A DNA stretch of 64,000 nucleotides, taken from positions 1 through 64,000 of the forward strand of contig PNKZ01000017.1 of assembly GCA_013822735.1 (NCBI GenBank), in the 5' to 3' direction. Each line of letters starts with the position of its first letter. Positions within the stretch are counted from its first letter, which is position 1. Shown in pieces: positions 31,792-40,212 of the stretch. Source of the stretch: Pirellula sp. (GTDB lineage Bacteria; Planctomycetota; Planctomycetia; Pirellulales; PNKZ01). The notes under the pieces are model-generated. The model was not told the DNA's origin. It searched no databases and was given only the letters and a program-made list of their open reading frames with translations. A program made the position numbers and the translations under genes.

Positions 31792-33045
31792 ATGCGCATT
31801 TTTTTCTCCGTCGGCGAACCTAGCGGCGACCTACACGGCGCTAATCTGATTCGCGCGCTGCAAGCACGCCGGCCCGACGTCGAATGCGTCGGCTACGGCG
31901 GTCCGCGCATGGAAGCGGCCGGCTGCCGTCTGCATACCGACCTGACGGCCCACGCCGTAATGGGAGTCGTGCGGGTCCTCGCACAGCTGCACAAGTTTCT
32001 CGACCTCGCCTCGCGGGCCGATCGCTACTTCCGCCATACGAAGCCCGATGCCGTCGTGCTCATCGACTACCCCGGCTTCAATTGGTGGATCGCCCGCCGC
32101 GCCAAGGCGCACGGCATTCCGGTCTTCTACTACACGCCGCCGCAGATTTGGGCCTGGCTCAGTTATCGCGTCGCCAAGATGCGCAAGTTCGTCGACCACG
32201 TGCTCTGTAGCCTGCCGTTTGAAGAGCGTTGGTTTCGCGACCGCGGCTGCAACGCCGAGTTCATCGGCCATCCCTATTTCGACGAGATGCACGGCCAAAC
32301 GTTCGACGAAGCGTTCTCCGCAGAGCTGGCCGCCGACCCGCGCCCGCTGGTGACCATACTTCCCGGCTCGCGCACGCACGAGGTGCACGACAACCTACCG
32401 ATGTTCCTCAACGCCGTGGCGGCGGTGCGCAAGCAAGTACCGAACGCCCGCTTTGCCGTCGCCGCTTTCAAGCCTCATCAGGCCGCGTGGGCCAAGCAAC
32501 TCATCGCCAAGCGCGGGCTCGATGTCGAAGTACACCTCCGCCGCACGCCCGAGCTCATTCGCGCAGCCCATTGCTGCTTGGCCTGCTCCGGCAGCGTGTC
32601 GTTGGAGCTCTTGTTCCATCGTAAGCCGACCGTGATCGGCTACCGCATCGGCGCCGTGAACGATTGGCTGCAGAAGCGTCTGCGCCGGGTCCCGTACATC
32701 ACGCTCGTCAATCTTTTGGAAACCGGTCGCCTCGAGCGCGACCTGGAAGACGAGAAGCGATTCTCCCCCGAGAACGATCCGCGCATCCTCTTCCCGGAGT
32801 TTCTTACCCGCACCGATCGCTCGGCCGACATCGCGGCTTACATCGCACGTTGGCTTACCGATCCGGCGGAGTACGTCGCGCGCGTCGAGCGATTGACCCG
32901 CTTGCGCGAGCGCATCGCCGGGGGCGGGGCGTCGGCACGCGGCGCCGAAGTCATCGTCGACGTGCTGGAGAGTCGCCCGGCGATGCCCTTGCCGAGGCCG
33001 CATTACCTTCCCGCGCCGACGGAAGCGGGTAAGATGGCGGCGTAG
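31792..33045 (+). CDS. lpxB: Lipid-A-disaccharide synthase LpxB
   Basis: Protein of 417 residues joining UDP-diacylglucosamine and lipid X to form the lipid A disaccharide on the cytoplasmic membrane face. Start at 31792 (MRIFFSVGEPSGDLHGANLI), because the family opens with that motif; an in-frame ATG at 31744 lies in a repeat. GEPSGDLHGANLIRAL is the LpxB hallmark, then VLIDYPGFNWWIARRAKAHGI, PVFYYTPPQIWAWLSYR, FIGHPYFDE, TILPGSRTHEVHDNLP and the UDP-sugar-binding ACSGSVSLELLFHRKPTVIGYR. It is a GT19 glycosyltransferase of full length. Presence supports a Gram-negative-type outer membrane. Confidence 0.95.
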   Translation: MRIFFSVGEPSGDLHGANLIRALQARRPDVECVGYGGPRMEAAGCRLHTDLTAHAVMGVVRVLAQLHKFLDLASRADRYFRHTKPDAVVLIDYPGFNWWIARRAKAHGIPVFYYTPPQIWAWLSYRVAKMRKFVDHVLCSLPFEERWFRDRGCNAEFIGHPYFDEMHGQTFDEAFSAELAADPRPLVTILPGSRTHEVHDNLPMFLNAVAAVRKQVPNARFAVAAFKPHQAAWAKQLIAKRGLDVEVHLRRTPELIRAAHCCLACSGSVSLELLFHRKPTVIGYRIGAVNDWLQKRLRRVPYITLVNLLETGRLERDLEDEKRFSPENDPRILFPEFLTRTDRSADIAAYIARWLTDPAEYVARVERLTRLRERIAGGGASARGAEVIVDVLESRPAMPLPRPHYLPAPTEAGKMAA

Positions 33046-33102
33046 CGACTGGCGCATCCGCGCCGGTCGGTCTGCGCCTTCAACCTGCCGCTCCGTCGCA
33101 CC

Positions 33103-33858
33103 ATGATTCTGCAAGAGCCCGATCGCACCGCCTACGACGTCCGTTTCCATCTCTTCGGCGTCGAAGTTCGGATTCATCCCTTCTTCTGGATCTTCAGCCT
33201 GCTCATGTCGCCGACGGGCGACCCGAAGTCGGCTCTGATCTGGATTGCGGCGGTAATTCTATCGCTGCTTGTTCATGAATTTGGCCACGTACTGGCCTTC
33301 CGCCGCTACGGCATCCGCTCCAGCGTCGTACTGCACGCCTTCGGCGGCTTGGCCATACCCGAAGGCTCCGGTTATTCCAGTTCGTACGGCCCCCGCTTCT
33401 CGAACGGCGCCTCCGCCTTCATCGCCTTTGCAGGCCCGGCGGCGGAGATTCTCTCGGCCGTCGCCCTACTTGGCGCCGTGCATCTCTCCGGACACGAAGT
33501 GCTCTTCCTCCGCAGAGGGCTGCTCGGCTTTGAGGCGATTCCCAACCTCGTCGCCTACCCGAATGTTATGGAGTTCGTTTACTTTTACGGGATCATTAGC
33601 TTCGTTTGGGGCGTCATCAACCTGCTGCCGATCATTCCGCTCGACGGCGGGAAGATCTCTCAGGCTCTCTTCCTGCGAATCGATCCGCAGACCGGGCTGA
33701 AGCAAGCGCTGATTCTGTCGATCCTCTCGGCGATCTTCGTCGGACTGTTCCTCGTCGTGCAGACGGGAAGCCTTTGGAACGCGCTGCTCTTTGCTTACTT
33801 GGCGTACATGAATTTTCAGGCGCTCCAACAACTCGGCTTCGGCGGTCGCAGGTGGTAA
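33103..33858 (+). CDS. Site-2 protease family protein, peptidase M50
   Basis: Polytopic membrane metalloprotease of 251 residues. HEFGH at residues 58-62 provides the catalytic Glu and two zinc His, and NLLPIIPLDGGK gives the third ligand Asp in the LDGG motif. Five to six hydrophobic segments (LIWIAAVILSLLVHEFGHVLA, IAFAGPAAEILSAVALLGAV, FYGIISFVWGVINLLPIIPL, LILSILSAIFVGLFLVVQTG). There is no PDZ or CBS domain, so it belongs to the short group. It probably cleaves transmembrane segments of anti-sigma factors or other small membrane proteins; target unknown. The gene lies 57 bp after lpxB in the same direction and 10 bp ahead of the next. Confidence 0.9.
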   Translation: MILQEPDRTAYDVRFHLFGVEVRIHPFFWIFSLLMSPTGDPKSALIWIAAVILSLLVHEFGHVLAFRRYGIRSSVVLHAFGGLAIPEGSGYSSSYGPRFSNGASAFIAFAGPAAEILSAVALLGAVHLSGHEVLFLRRGLLGFEAIPNLVAYPNVMEFVYFYGIISFVWGVINLLPIIPLDGGKISQALFLRIDPQTGLKQALILSILSAIFVGLFLVVQTGSLWNALLFAYLAYMNFQALQQLGFGGRRW

Positions 33859-33868
33859 AGAGGGTAAA

Positions 33869-34672
33869 ATGACGACGACTCTGCCAGAGCCGACGGAGCG
33901 CGTCGTCCTCTTAGGCGCGAGCAACCTCACGCGCGGCTTTGCAACGGTGCTCGGCCTCCTCAAGCACCACCGATCCGGCCCCCTCGACGTGCTCGCCGCG
34001 CTGGGCAACGGTCGGTCGTACGGCATCTATGCCCGTCTGCTTGGTCGGGGACTGACCGGCATTCTTAGTTGCGGCCTTTGGCCCGCACTCGACCGGCGTC
34101 CGAAGCTGCCCCTCACCGCATTGCTCACCGATATCGGCAACGACGTGATGTACGGCGTACCGGTTCCGCAGATTCTGGCATGGGTGGAGGAGTGCCTCGT
34201 TCGCTTACAAAAGCATGATGCGCGGATCGTCGTCACCGGTCTGCCGACGACGAACCTCCCGCGACTCGGCGAGCGCCGGTTTCTCTTGCTGCGAACCCTG
34301 CTTTTCCCGGGAAATCGCGATACTTTGCCCGACGTCACGCGCCGCAGCCAAGAGGTCGACGCGGGCGTGCGCGAACTCGCCGCGCGCTACGCAGCGACGT
34401 TCGTCGAACCCGACGCGCACTGGTACGGAATCGATCCGATCCATGTTCGTCGGCATCATTGGCCGACGGCGTGGCGACAGATCCTCACCGGTCTGCATTC
34501 GAGTGCGAAGCGGGGTCCGACGACGGCCGATAACCTCCCGCGCGTCTCATTTTGGAACTCTCTCGGCACCCAATTTTGGATTCCCGAAGAACGATTTCTC
34601 TTGGGACTGGCGCAACGCAGAGCGCAACCCTGTAAGACGCTCGTCGACGGCACGCGCATCTCAATTTACTAG
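33869..34672 (+). CDS. SGNH-like hydrolase domain protein
   Basis: Protein of 267 residues without signal peptide. The start VVLLGASNLTRGFATVL resembles SGNH block I (G-x-S-N/L), with Ser18 as candidate nucleophile; LTDIGNDVMYGVP matches block III (G-x-N-D); and IDPIHVRRHHWPTAW carries the D-x-x-H pair at the end. RIVVTGLPTTNLPRL is the fourth strand. Together these indicate an SGNH/GDSL esterase fold; substrate unknown. The C-terminal 60 residues are basic and less structured. It starts only 10 bp after the M50 gene, so both are likely co-transcribed. Confidence 0.7.
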   Translation: MTTTLPEPTERVVLLGASNLTRGFATVLGLLKHHRSGPLDVLAALGNGRSYGIYARLLGRGLTGILSCGLWPALDRRPKLPLTALLTDIGNDVMYGVPVPQILAWVEECLVRLQKHDARIVVTGLPTTNLPRLGERRFLLLRTLLFPGNRDTLPDVTRRSQEVDAGVRELAARYAATFVEPDAHWYGIDPIHVRRHHWPTAWRQILTGLHSSAKRGPTTADNLPRVSFWNSLGTQFWIPEERFLLGLAQRRAQPCKTLVDGTRISIY

Positions 34673-35099
34673 CGCCGAAATCGCGCGCGACGACGAATCG
34701 CGCGGCGTAGAAAACAGTTTCGCGCATGAAGTTCGCGCGACGTCGCGCATCATCACGCGCGCCGCGCGCGAAAGTGGAACGCGCATGAGCGCCGTAAAAA
34801 AATTCTGTGTTCGAGTCAAGGAATTATGAAAAATAGTGTTGCAGAATTTTGGAGAATGCGTAAAGTTACGAACGAGGTTCATCACTCAGACAAGTAGACC
34901 TGACTCACGACGATCGATCGATCAAAGCGCTAAGTTGTGTGTCGGGCCTTGTGATAGGATGTCCGTTTCTTGTCAAGGGTGGGAATCGCTCGACTCCGTC
35001 TCCTGACTGATTGAGGTCGAAGCAACATGCTTCGGCAACAAAAAGTATCGAGGCGGTCGGTAGAGGGATCTCACCGAATTTTTTCCGGAGGACGTTAGC
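34673..35099 (+). other. Long leader region ahead of the Lys-rich microgene
   Basis: 427 bases with a CGCG-rich first part (34676-34790) and a distinctly AT-rich middle (34795-34870, e.g. TAAAAAAATTCTG and GAATTATGAAAAATAG). TTGTGT at 34935 and TAGGAT at 34955 could be a weak promoter with a short 14-bp spacer. GCATGCTTCGGC-type short hairpins occur near 35025. No longer reading frame is credible. The region ends in a strong RBS (CCGGAGGA, 35085-35092). Confidence 0.45.
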
Positions 35100-35165
35100 G
35101 TGGCCAAGAAGAAGAAAGCTGCTGCCAAGCCTGCTAAGAAGGCTGCCAAGAAGAAGAAGAAGTAA
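35100..35165 (+). CDS. 21-residue Lys/Ala-rich microprotein (histone-tail-like)
   Basis: GTG at 35100 opens a 21-codon frame ending in TAA (35163-35165). The peptide begins MAKKKKAAAKPAKKAAK and finishes with four further Lys; 12 of 21 residues are Lys, 7 Ala, one Pro. GGAGGA lies eight bases before the start, a strong RBS for this window. The AKP/KKAA pattern is like the tails of bacterial histone H1-like and HU-extension proteins, which bind DNA non-specifically. A T-run terminator 160 bases downstream suggests a dedicated small transcript. Alternative: the frame could be a translated leader. It is intact and not antisense to anything. Confidence 0.6.
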   Translation: MAKKKKAAAKPAKKAAKKKKK

Positions 35166-35326
35166 CTTCTTCTCCGTCGGGTAGCTCGGTCGACTTTAGC
35201 GAAGCCGAAAGGTTTCGTGATCGACGCTAATAGCAGCCTTAGGCACGTCGAAATCGCCTGATTCAGGCCCTTTTGACGCCAGCTTCGGCACTGCTTCCCG
35301 GACGGAAAATCCGGCTACAACGAGAC

Positions 35327-35363
35327 AGGACCGTTCGACTTCGTCGAGCGGTCCTATTTTTTT
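35327..35363 (+). terminator. Rho-independent terminator after the microgene
   Basis: Stem AGGACCGTTCGAC / GTCGAGCGGTCCT with a TTC loop, followed by ATTTTTTT (35356-35363). It is the best canonical terminator in the window, oriented forward. The 160 bases between the microgene stop and this stem contain further small hairpins (GCCTGATTCAGGC near 35259), so part of the transcript could be a structured RNA. Confidence 0.8.
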
Positions 35364-35460
35364 GCGCTAATGATTCTTTTGCGTCGACCAAACTATTGTG
35401 TCGACGTTATCCGTCGGCGATGTTTGTCGCGAACAAACACTCTCGCGTCGAGTTCACGCC

Positions 35461-36879
35461 ATGAATCCTCGCGCTCCCAACATCTCGCGCCGTGCACTGT
35501 TGCAAACGTCGGCCCTCGCGTTGGCCGGCGGCTATACGACTTCCGCGCTCGGCCGCGCCGCCTCCACCTCGCTACGTTGCGCTTCGTTTCACGTCGACGT
35601 CACGCCGCCGCTCGGCCATCCGACGATCGGCGGCTCGTGGCGGCCGGCAACCGGCATCGACGATCCGCTTTCGGCGCTCGGCATCGTATTGCTAGGAGGC
35701 GACCGACCGATCGTCGTCGCCTGTCTCGATTGGTGCGAACTTCGCAATGAAACTTACTTGGCATGGCGCGAGGCCTTGGCCGAGGCGGTCGAGACCAAGA
35801 TCGACCACGTATTCTTGAGCTGCGTCCATCAGCACGACGCACCCTACGTCGATACCGGCGCCCAACGCATTCTCGACGCCGCCGGGGCGGGTCGGGCCTT
35901 TTGCGATCCGTGGTTCGACCGAATCGCCCGCGGGCGAACGGCCGACGCCGTCGCACGATCACTCGCTGCCGCGCGCCCATTAACGCACATCGGCCTGGGG
36001 CAAGCGGAAGTACGCGGCGTCGCGTCGAGTCGTCGCGTGTTGAAGCCCGACGGCACGCCTTACTTCGGCCGCTTTAGCGCTTGCTCCGACCCCCGACTCC
36101 GCGCCCAGCCCGAGGGTGAAATCGATCCGCTGCTGAAGTCCGTCACGCTCTACGACGGCGCTGCGGCGCTTGCGACCCTGCACGCTTATGCGGTGCATCC
36201 GATGAGCCCCTACGGCCGAGGCATGATTTCCGGCGATTTCGTCGGCCTGGCACGTGCCCGGAGACAGGCATCGGCCGGCGACTCGCTGCAGATTTACGCC
36301 ACCGGCTGCTGCGGCGACGTGACGGCCGGCAAGTTCAACGACGGTTCCGCCGCCGTGCGCGGCAGGCTTACCGACGCCCTGCACGACGCAATGGTCCGGA
36401 GCGAGCGTTCGACCGAACGCTTCGCCATCGACCAACTCGCGGCCCGTAGCGAAGAGACGCTGCTGCCGTTCTGGAACGGGCCGGGCCTTGATCAGGAATC
36501 GATGGCGCGCCGTGCGGCCGATGAGAAGCTCGCCTTCGGCCGCAGGGTCGATGCCGCGCTCGGGCTCAGTTCGCTGGAGTTCAACATGCGCGACGGCGGG
36601 AGCGAGGGACACCACGCCCTGTTGCAAACTCTTCAGATCGGACCTGCACATCTCGCATTGTTTCCGGCCGAGAGCTTCGTCGCATTTCAACGCGCCGTGC
36701 AGAGTGCGGCGCCGGATGCCTTCACGATGTGCATCGGCTTCGGCGAATGCGCCCCCGGCTACATCCCCACGCGCCAAGCCGTGCAGGAAGGGTTCCGCGA
36801 AGAACACGGCTACTGCTGGGTCGACGAAACCGCCGAAGACCGGATCGTCGGCGGAATGCTAAAGCTCTTGAAACGCTGA
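35461..36879 (+). CDS. Tat-exported ceramidase-like (neutral/alkaline non-lysosomal type) protein
   Basis: Protein of 472 residues. Start at ATG 35461 opens a twin-arginine-type signal (NISRRALLQTSALALAGGYT). The body resembles the N-terminal domain of neutral ceramidases, a common planctomycete architecture: FHVDVTPPLGHPTIGG at the start, FLSCVHQHDAPYVDTG with the metal-binding His pair, LHAYAVHPMSPYGRGMISGDFVG with another His, and YATGCCGDVTAGKF. Real ceramidase activity is not certain; many planctomycete homologues have unknown amide or ester substrates. Periplasmic location. It is followed by a hairpin terminator. Confidence 0.75.
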   Translation: MNPRAPNISRRALLQTSALALAGGYTTSALGRAASTSLRCASFHVDVTPPLGHPTIGGSWRPATGIDDPLSALGIVLLGGDRPIVVACLDWCELRNETYLAWREALAEAVETKIDHVFLSCVHQHDAPYVDTGAQRILDAAGAGRAFCDPWFDRIARGRTADAVARSLAAARPLTHIGLGQAEVRGVASSRRVLKPDGTPYFGRFSACSDPRLRAQPEGEIDPLLKSVTLYDGAAALATLHAYAVHPMSPYGRGMISGDFVGLARARRQASAGDSLQIYATGCCGDVTAGKFNDGSAAVRGRLTDALHDAMVRSERSTERFAIDQLAARSEETLLPFWNGPGLDQESMARRAADEKLAFGRRVDAALGLSSLEFNMRDGGSEGHHALLQTLQIGPAHLALFPAESFVAFQRAVQSAAPDAFTMCIGFGECAPGYIPTRQAVQEGFREEHGYCWVDETAEDRIVGGMLKLLKR

Positions 36880-36892
36880 ATTCTAGAACGAA

Positions 36893-36925
36893 GAATGCCG
36901 AACAGAATCACGCTGTTCGGCATTC
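36893..36925. terminator. Hairpin terminator between convergent genes
   Basis: GAATGCCGAACAG (36893-36905) and CTGTTCGGCATTC (36913-36925) form a perfect 13-bp stem with a seven-base loop. It lies 14 bases after the ceramidase-like stop and 37 before the end of the convergent DUF1598 gene. Confidence 0.75.
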
Positions 36926-36962
36926 CGCATTCAGTCATTCAGCATTAGCCGGCAATACGACC

Positions 36963-38342
36963 TTAGTCCCACCACCATTGGCCGGCCTTCAGGCCGTCGA
37001 GCGTCGTATCCGCTTTCGCCTTCGCGGTGAGCCCCTTTGCGTCGTCAAGCTGGTTCTCGGTCGAGAGAGCCATGCGCGGTTGGATCGTCACGCCGCCGGC
37101 GACCGGCGTCAACAAACGATTTCCCTTCCAAACGCTGGTCACCACGGTGTCGACCTGGACCGGTGCGCGGTACGTCTCGATCGGGAACTTCTCTTCGCTC
37201 ATGAAGGTCGGCATCTGCCAATCGGCCTTGCCGTAGTAGTCTTGCTGTTGGATGTAGGCCGAAGCCACGACCATGTCGATCAGGTTGCGGAGTTGAGCGT
37301 ACACCGGCTTCTTTGCGGCGAGTTCGGCGTACTTCTGCGTGAAGGCGTTGGTGAAGAGCAGGCTCGCCCGATTCACTTCGCCGGCCGCAATGGCTCGCTT
37401 GCCGTTGTCGAGCACCACTTCCTTTTCGTCGACCAGCTTCACGCCGTCGCCGACCAGTTCCATGGCTTGAGCGTCGTCCGAAACTCGGACGCACTTGTAG
37501 TCGGGCACGAAGTACCAGCGGAACAGCGCGTTGCGCACGGTCGACGGATCGGCCTTGTCGATGAACGTCGTCATCCGGATCTGCGGCGGTTCCAGGCCGA
37601 TGCCGATCAGCTTCATGCGATAATCGGCTTCGACGAGCACCTGAGCAAAGTGCGTGCTCGGGTTGACGCCCATGATGCGCACGGTTTGCAGGCCGAGGCT
37701 CGTGCGGAGGTTATCGACGATGTATTGCGTGTCGTTCGGCGTCGCTTGGCCGCCGTGTTGACGCAAGAAATCTTGCATCCGTTGCAGGCCTTCTTGGGTC
37801 GGGTCGATCGAGCAACCGACGACCGGTCCGCTCGTCTGGCCCGGAGCATAGGCCCGCATCGCGGCGACGAGGTCTTGCAGTTCGAGCACGGGCCGACCGG
37901 AATTCAAACCGACGACGCGGCCCGACAGATCCGGCACGTAACCTTCGGCGGGGCCGGCAATCACGACGTCGCCCGAATCGGGGTAGAAGAACACATATTG
38001 AATGCGGGTGAGGCCGGCGAGGTACTTCATGTCGTCGGTCGGCTTACGATCGTTGGCGAGTTGCGCTTCGACCGCTTTCTCTAAGCGGTTGAGCGACACC
38101 TTGCGGAGCTTGCTCGGCTTGGCGAGGTCGGCGGCCAGCACCGACTTCGCGGCTTGCACGCGTTCGCGCATGAGTTGGCCCGTCGGGTCTTGGAAGACCT
38201 CGGTGCGGAGCACGCCGTTGGCATCGATGATGACACCGGCACCCGGCGTCAGCTGAGCTTGAACGGTCGAGGTGTTGAGACTGCCGACGAAAGCGAGCAG
38301 CGCGCCGCAGAGAACCCGAACCCAATTGCGTCGCAAACCCAT
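36963..38342 (-). CDS. DUF1598 exported protein
   Basis: Protein of 459 residues with a signal peptide (MGLRRNWVRVLCGALLAFVGSLNTSTVQAQ). The sequence follows the DUF1598 pattern found in Planctomycetes: GVIIDANGVLRTEVFQDPTG, then LRKVSLNRLEKAVEAQLAN, YLAGLTRIQYVFFYPDSGDVVIAGPAEGY, CSIDPTQEGLQRMQDFL, and QPRMALSTENQLDDAKGL. No catalytic motif is known for the family. The mature protein is probably periplasmic and globular, of mixed alpha/beta type. Its length is usual for the family. Biological role unknown. Confidence 0.8.
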   Translation of the reverse strand: MGLRRNWVRVLCGALLAFVGSLNTSTVQAQLTPGAGVIIDANGVLRTEVFQDPTGQLMRERVQAAKSVLAADLAKPSKLRKVSLNRLEKAVEAQLANDRKPTDDMKYLAGLTRIQYVFFYPDSGDVVIAGPAEGYVPDLSGRVVGLNSGRPVLELQDLVAAMRAYAPGQTSGPVVGCSIDPTQEGLQRMQDFLRQHGGQATPNDTQYIVDNLRTSLGLQTVRIMGVNPSTHFAQVLVEADYRMKLIGIGLEPPQIRMTTFIDKADPSTVRNALFRWYFVPDYKCVRVSDDAQAMELVGDGVKLVDEKEVVLDNGKRAIAAGEVNRASLLFTNAFTQKYAELAAKKPVYAQLRNLIDMVVASAYIQQQDYYGKADWQMPTFMSEEKFPIETYRAPVQVDTVVTSVWKGNRLLTPVAGGVTIQPRMALSTENQLDDAKGLTAKAKADTTLDGLKAGQWWWD

Positions 38343-38739
38343 AACGGCAAACTCCTAGCGGAATTGATCAGTCGCGTGAAATGCTGTGGCGGCAGTAAAG
38401 CGCCGAACGAACGGAAATGTCCGAAAGCCCCCGGCACTGGAAAACTTCCGGTGCCGCCCAAGGCCGGGGGCGTTGTTGACCCGGCAGGTAGAAATGGCAG
38501 CGAAGGCTTCGTAATGAAACCTAGCTCCTATCGATTCTAGATAGGCAAAATAGGCAATTCAAGGAAAAGAGGCGCGAATTGCCTATCCCGGCGAAGGGGC
38601 GGAGCCGCCGAAGGCGGGGAAAACAGGCCGATTCTCCCGGTTTTGACGCCGGCGACCGTGGCGATGCGCGGCCGAGGCACCGATCGGGCCCGAATCCGGT
38701 TAGCCGCGATGTGCAGCCAACCGCGTTCTCGTCGCTCCG
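38343..38739. other. Intergenic stretch with two hairpins
   Basis: 397 bases between two reverse genes. GCCCCCGGCACTGG (38430) and CCGGTGCC with GGCCGGGGGC (38450-38471) form nested stems. GATAGGCAAAATAGGCAATT (38540-38559) faces GAATTGCCTATCC (38577), a second inverted repeat. These probably end transcription of the upstream sulfatase gene or flank the DUF1598 promoter. No gene seen. Confidence 0.5.
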
Positions 38740-40083
38740 TTAATCGGCCGCGACAGCCGCTTTCTTCTTCTTGGCTTTCTTGCCGCCGGGGCGTCCGCCG
38801 GTTTTGCCCCCGGCCGGGTTGAGTTCGTCGAGCGCGGCCTTTAACTCGCCGCGGGCCTTCTCCGCCGCCGGATCGTTCGCGTCGGCCGCGACCGGAATCT
38901 GTTCGAACGGCGCGTTCTTCATCGAGAACAGCTGGCCCGACTGATCGAGCTTCCACGCCGAGTTCCGGGCATACCACTGCGCGCCGAGTTGCACGAAGAC
39001 CGAACTCCGCGGCGTCGCCGTCTCGCCGCGCACTTGCGGCGCGAAGCTATGGCCGTCGAACTTTGTTCCTTCCGGCAGTTTGCCGCCGGCAAGCTCGACG
39101 AACGTCGCATAGAAATCGGTGAAGTCGACCAGATCGTCGACCACTTTTCCGGCCGGCGTCGTTCCCTGCCAATTGACGATCAGCGGTACTCGGCTTCCCC
39201 CTTCGAGCAGCGAACCCTTCTTGCCGCTGATGGTCTTGCCGTCGACGGTGAACGGGCCGGCGCCGGTGCTGCCGTTGTCGCCGGTGAAGACGATCAGCGT
39301 ATTCTCGCGCAGCTTCAAGGAGTCGAGTTCCGCCACGAGCTTACCGACGAGCTTATCGAGATACGCGACATTGTCCGCGTAATGGTCGCCGGCGAACTTG
39401 TTCTTCTTCTCGTCGGTTTGGTTCTTGCTGTCGGGCGTATGCAAGATCGGGCCGTGCACGAGCGGCGTCGGGTAGTAAACGAAGAACGGCTCGTCGCGAT
39501 GACGTTTGATAAAGTCGACGGTGAACTCGTGCAACAAGTCCGGGCCGTACTTGTCGCCGGCCTCGACCTGCTTGCCGTCGTGAAAGTAGACCGGGTCCCA
39601 GAAGCGCTCTCCCTTCGGATGTTTGCCGCCGGGATTCCAGACCATCGCTTCGTCGAAGCCCCAAGCCTTGGCGTCTGCGGGGCCGTCGAAGTGCGTGAGT
39701 TGGCCCCATTTGCCGGCGACGGCCGTCGTGTAGCCCGCCGCCTTCAGCGCCACGGCAACCGACGGCGAATCGCTCGGCTTGTAAGCGTCGCCGAATTGGT
39801 TGGTGAGGACGCCGTTGCGAAACGTATACCGGCCCGAGAGCACCGTGGCCCGCGACGGCCCGCACAGCGGCATGGCGTAACAGTGCGTATACCGCTGCCC
39901 GCCGGAGGCGAGCGCATCAAGATTCGGAGTCTTGTAAGCGCCGCCGTAGCAACCGACGCCCGGAAGGCCGTAGTCGTCGGCGAGGATCAGAATTATATTC
40001 GGCTTGCGAGCCTCGGCGGCATGGGCAGACGACGCGACAAAACAGACGGCCCACAGCGCAAGGGCCGATAGAAGCGACTTCAT
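38740..40083 (-). CDS. Sulfatase, formylglycine type
   Basis: Exported type I sulfatase of 447 residues with a signal peptide (MKSLLSALALWAVCFVASSAHAAEA). The metal site begins NIILILADDYGLPGVGCYGG, and the catalytic Cys74 lies in LCGPSRATVLSGRY, the (C/S)xPSR signature that a maturase converts to formylglycine. Further family motifs: AGKWGQ, FFVYYPTPLVHGPI, IVFTGDNGST and KKGSLLEGGSRVPLIVNW. The C-terminus ends in a Lys/Gly-rich tail (GRPGGKKAKKKKAAVAAD). It hydrolyses sulfate esters, probably on algal polysaccharides, in the periplasm; specificity unknown. A maturation enzyme must be encoded elsewhere. Confidence 0.9.
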   Translation of the reverse strand: MKSLLSALALWAVCFVASSAHAAEARKPNIILILADDYGLPGVGCYGGAYKTPNLDALASGGQRYTHCYAMPLCGPSRATVLSGRYTFRNGVLTNQFGDAYKPSDSPSVAVALKAAGYTTAVAGKWGQLTHFDGPADAKAWGFDEAMVWNPGGKHPKGERFWDPVYFHDGKQVEAGDKYGPDLLHEFTVDFIKRHRDEPFFVYYPTPLVHGPILHTPDSKNQTDEKKNKFAGDHYADNVAYLDKLVGKLVAELDSLKLRENTLIVFTGDNGSTGAGPFTVDGKTISGKKGSLLEGGSRVPLIVNWQGTTPAGKVVDDLVDFTDFYATFVELAGGKLPEGTKFDGHSFAPQVRGETATPRSSVFVQLGAQWYARNSAWKLDQSGQLFSMKNAPFEQIPVAADANDPAAEKARGELKAALDELNPAGGKTGGRPGGKKAKKKKAAVAAD

Positions 40084-40165
40084 GGGAGCGAATCTCCGGA
40101 GCGGGAAGGAACGTCCGGAGAAACAGACGCGCGGGCCCGCGGAATTATCGCAGTCGCCGACTCAA

Positions 40166-40195
40166 ACACCCCTCGCCCCTAGCGGGAGAGGGGAG
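40166..40195. repeat. CCCCTCGCCCC palindromic repeat, copy 2
   Basis: CACCCCTCGCCCCTAGCGGG followed by AGAGGGG. It is nearly identical to the hairpin that ends repeat A at 6598-6640. It lies 18 bases after the dnaE stop on the reverse strand, so it can serve as that gene's terminator. Confidence 0.6.
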
Positions 40196-40212
40196 AAGTT
40201 TGGGCGGGGCCG

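Noticed and set aside
35100-35363. tmRNA (the Lys/Ala frame as a tag peptide)
   Set aside because: No tRNA-like acceptor/T-arm ends and the tag does not end in the usual ALAA-type residues; a strong RBS precedes the frame, which tmRNA lacks.
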